Assembly: GCA_022450665.1 (NCBI GenBank)
Contig: JAKUPQ010000007.1
Span: forward strand, 1-54,266
Length of the DNA stretch: 54,266 bases
Origin: Alphaproteobacteria bacterium
GTDB lineage: Bacteria; Pseudomonadota; Alphaproteobacteria; Rickettsiales; VGDC01
Direction of reading: 5' to 3'
The position numbers and the translations under genes are program-made. Of this stretch, positions 52,222-54,266 are shown piece after piece (position 1 is the first letter of the stretch; each line of letters starts with the position of its first letter). Below the pieces are notes generated by a model. That model was not told the DNA's origin and ran no database searches. It was given only the letters and a program-made list of their open reading frames with translations.

Positions 52222-54266
52222 ATGCTTAAGAAGATTCTTGTTACCATTTTTGCCATTTGCATGCTGTTGGCAGTCGCCTTGGGTTATGGCCTGTGGTACG
52301 CAAACACCGATAATGGTCGCACGGCAATTTCTTCGCTGGCGACTAATTCACTCGGGCGCGATGTGCAATATACCGGCAACATTGCCTTGGTTCCAAGCTG
52401 GCCACTACGTGTACGCCTTCAGGGGCTTACCATCGACAACATGTCCAACGGGCGCGCCAACAATATGGTGAATCTTGGAACTGCCGAAGTTTCGATTCGC
52501 TTGTTGCCCCTGCTGGCCGGAAAAGTCCATCTGCCTTATATTTTCGTTGATGACAGCGAAATACATTTGGAGCGCACGGAGCAAAAAGCTAATTGGCAGT
52601 TTAAAGATACACCGCCAGAAGAAAACACCCCATCGTCGCTAAAGCTCGGCATGCTGGAAATTCAAGATACCCAACTTACCTACTACGATGTGCCACAAAA
52701 TATTGATTTAGCGGTCAAAGCATATACCGAAAAAGATTCAATTATCATCGATGGTAAAGGCACGTATCTTGGCAAAAAATTCACCCTAGCCGCAAAAGGC
52801 GGAGAATTACTGTCTGCCCGCAGCGATGCCGCTTATCCTATAAACATTACCGCAAAAATTGGCTATACCACCATTGAAGCCAAAGGCACAATTGAGAACC
52901 CCACTGCATTTTCTGGTATAGATGTAAACCTACATTTGAAGGGTGCAGACGCTGCCGAATTATTCCCTTTATTTGGTATCGCACTGCCCCCTACCCCACC
53001 TTACGACATTAATGGCAAACTGAGCTATGCAAACAATGTATGGTCGTTTTCTGATTTCACCGGAACCATGGGACAAAGCGATATCAATGGCGATGTGAAA
53101 TGGGATCGCTCTAATGCGCGCCCCAAGCTTACTGCGAATTTCTTATCGAAAAAGCTTGATTTACAGGATTTAGGGCCACTCATTGGCCTTGCGCCGCAAG
53201 ACCCCGAATCTACCCAGCAAAAAGATCTTGCCGGGCGTGTCGAGGAAAGCTCCTATCTTATTCCCGACGTTCCGTTAGACATCACCCGTGTTGCTGCCAT
53301 GGATGCTGACGTGACCTATAAAGGGGAAAGCGTGGTTTCGCCGTATCTTCCCCTCGATGATTTTACGCTTAATGTAACGCTGGATAATAGCCTGCTGCAT
53401 ATTGACCCGCTAAAATTCGGCACTGCCGATGGCGATGTAATTGCTACCATGCGCGTAAATGCCCGCGAAAAACCTGTGGCAATCGATTCCACATTCGAAT
53501 TTTCCAGGCTCTCTTTGGCGCGCCTCACCGAAAGCGCTAATAAAACCCTGCCAATGACCGAAAAATCCGAAGGCATGATTGGTGGCACTGCTAAGCTAAG
53601 CGGCCACGGTATTTCGCTCAAAGAAATGCTGTCAAACGCCAATGGCAATGTAGGTATTGGGATGGAAGGAGGGCAAATCAGCAATCTATTAGTAGAATTA
53701 ATAGGGTTAGATATTGCTCAGGGATTAGGGTTTTTCATCGCTGGCGATGAAGTGGTGCCTGTGCGCTGTATCATTGGCGATTTCGCCGTAAACGATGGTA
53801 TCATGCAATCACGTGCTGTGGTAATAGATACTGCCGACACTAATATTCAGGGAAAAGGCACTATTAATCTTAAAAGCGAGGCACTGGATTTAATAATTGT
53901 TCCACAGCCTAAAGATGCCTCCATTGTAACACTACGCGTGCCATTGCGCGTTGAAGGCACACTCAAAAACCCCGATTTTGTTATCGAAAAAGGGCGCCTG
54001 CTTGCCAAAGGAGCCGGAGCCATTGCGCTTGGAGCGTTACTCACTCCGGCAGCCAGTTTATTGGCACTTGCCGAAGCGGGGTTAGGCGAAGACAGCAATT
54101 GTGCAGCATTGGTAAACTCAATGAACGCGCATAACAACACAAATGCTCAAACCGATAATGTGCCGCAAAACGCTAATGCGCCACAAGACGATGCACCGGC
54201 TAGCAAAACAGCACAGCAACCGGATGCACCTAAAACAGATCCATCCGATGCTACGCCTACACCTTT
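52222..54266 (+). CDS. AsmA-family protein (3' truncated)
   Basis: The frame opens at an ATG and runs off the window end, at least 681 aa. An N-terminal membrane anchor (ILVTIFAICMLLAVALGYGLWY, about residues 5-26) is followed by a long beta-rich domain with repeated short strands and the AsmA-type C-terminal half (MTEKSEGMIGGTAKLSGHG and GMEGGQISNLLVELIGLDI). AsmA/TamB-like proteins are periplasmic bridges linked to lipid traffic to the outer membrane. The C-terminal part in view is low-complexity (Asn/Ala/Asp/Pro/Thr-rich). The stop lies outside. Confidence 0.88.
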   Translation, partial: MLKKILVTIFAICMLLAVALGYGLWYANTDNGRTAISSLATNSLGRDVQYTGNIALVPSWPLRVRLQGLTIDNMSNGRANNMVNLGTAEVSIRLLPLLAGKVHLPYIFVDDSEIHLERTEQKANWQFKDTPPEENTPSSLKLGMLEIQDTQLTYYDVPQNIDLAVKAYTEKDSIIIDGKGTYLGKKFTLAAKGGELLSARSDAAYPINITAKIGYTTIEAKGTIENPTAFSGIDVNLHLKGADAAELFPLFGIALPPTPPYDINGKLSYANNVWSFSDFTGTMGQSDINGDVKWDRSNARPKLTANFLSKKLDLQDLGPLIGLAPQDPESTQQKDLAGRVEESSYLIPDVPLDITRVAAMDADVTYKGESVVSPYLPLDDFTLNVTLDNSLLHIDPLKFGTADGDVIATMRVNAREKPVAIDSTFEFSRLSLARLTESANKTLPMTEKSEGMIGGTAKLSGHGISLKEMLSNANGNVGIGMEGGQISNLLVELIGLDIAQGLGFFIAGDEVVPVRCIIGDFAVNDGIMQSRAVVIDTADTNIQGKGTINLKSEALDLIIVPQPKDASIVTLRVPLRVEGTLKNPDFVIEKGRLLAKGAGAIALGALLTPAASLLALAEAGLGEDSNCAALVNSMNAHNNTNAQTDNVPQNANAPQDDAPASKTAQQPDAPKTDPSDATPTP

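Noticed and set aside
1-54266. Insertion sequences, CRISPR arrays, integrases or attachment sites
   Set aside because: No transposase or integrase frames, no regularly spaced direct repeats, and neither tRNA gene is flanked by a partial duplicate of its 3' end.

Overview
The window looks like chromosomal DNA of an alphaproteobacterium of moderate GC content. The signs are hopanoid/squalene genes (hpnC, hpnD), a VirB/VirD4 type IV secretion locus whose VirB4 N-terminus resembles Rickettsiales-type (rvh-like) systems, paired DUF2336 proteins, a COQ7 ubiquinone hydroxylase, split dnaK/dnaJ, rpoH and aat. I cannot place it to genus from the sequence alone. A deep-branching or host/prey-associated alphaproteobacterium (Rickettsiales- or Micavibrio-like) would fit but is inference.

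Layout. 1-1580: end of hpnC and all of hpnD. 1549-3778 (-): two tandem DUF2336 proteins. 4042-5678: two-subunit 3-oxoacid CoA-transferase and a small zinc-ribbon protein. 5767-6237 (-): RidA. 6478-18134: a T4SS locus in the order virB2, double virB2, virB4, virB6 (split by an in-frame TAG), virB8, virB9, virB10, virB11, virD4. 18207-20898: aroQ, two GDPD phosphodiesterases, aat. 20814-24506 (-): ppk-ppx. 24736-25248: SixA-like phosphatase. 25263-27389 (-): a SUFU-domain protein followed by a GH-E nuclease/DnaQ-like exonuclease fusion, a likely immunity-effector pair. 27458-30416 (-): glpK-glpD. 30558-33802: CheY-like receiver, degenerate HPt-like protein, rluD-type pseudouridine synthase, rpoH. 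33890-36669 (-): small KGG-like protein, coiled-coil J-domain protein, comM. 36809-38629: sensor histidine kinase. 38642-44861 (-): dapB, an unknown Ala/Gly-rich protein, dnaJ, dnaK, an MFS carrier. 44973-48784: flavodoxin-like protein, tRNA(CAT), lipoprotein, a 59-aa protein, coq7-dsbB-deaminase operon, tRNA-Leu(CAA). 48816-54266: MATE pump, copper-binding Cys-rich protein, DUF2459 protein, rlmJ, and the start of an AsmA-like protein that runs off the end.

The most interesting content is, first, the SUFU plus GH-E/DEDDh-exonuclease pair about 7 kb from the T4SS. Second is a gene encoding two VirB2 pilin units in one polypeptide, next to a normal single pilin gene, with a conserved cysteine pair in every unit. 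Third is an otherwise intact virB6 broken by a single amber codon. A tandem deaminase with a dead second domain and an HPt-like protein lacking its histidine are also notable.

Functional themes. GDPDs, GlpK and GlpD together feed glycerol and glycerophosphodiesters through glycerol-3-phosphate to DHAP. Ppk and Ppx make and degrade polyphosphate. RpoH, DnaK, DnaJ and a second J-domain protein form a proteostasis group. DsbB could supply oxidising power for the cysteine-paired pilins. No insertion sequences, CRISPR arrays, rRNA genes or integrases were seen.
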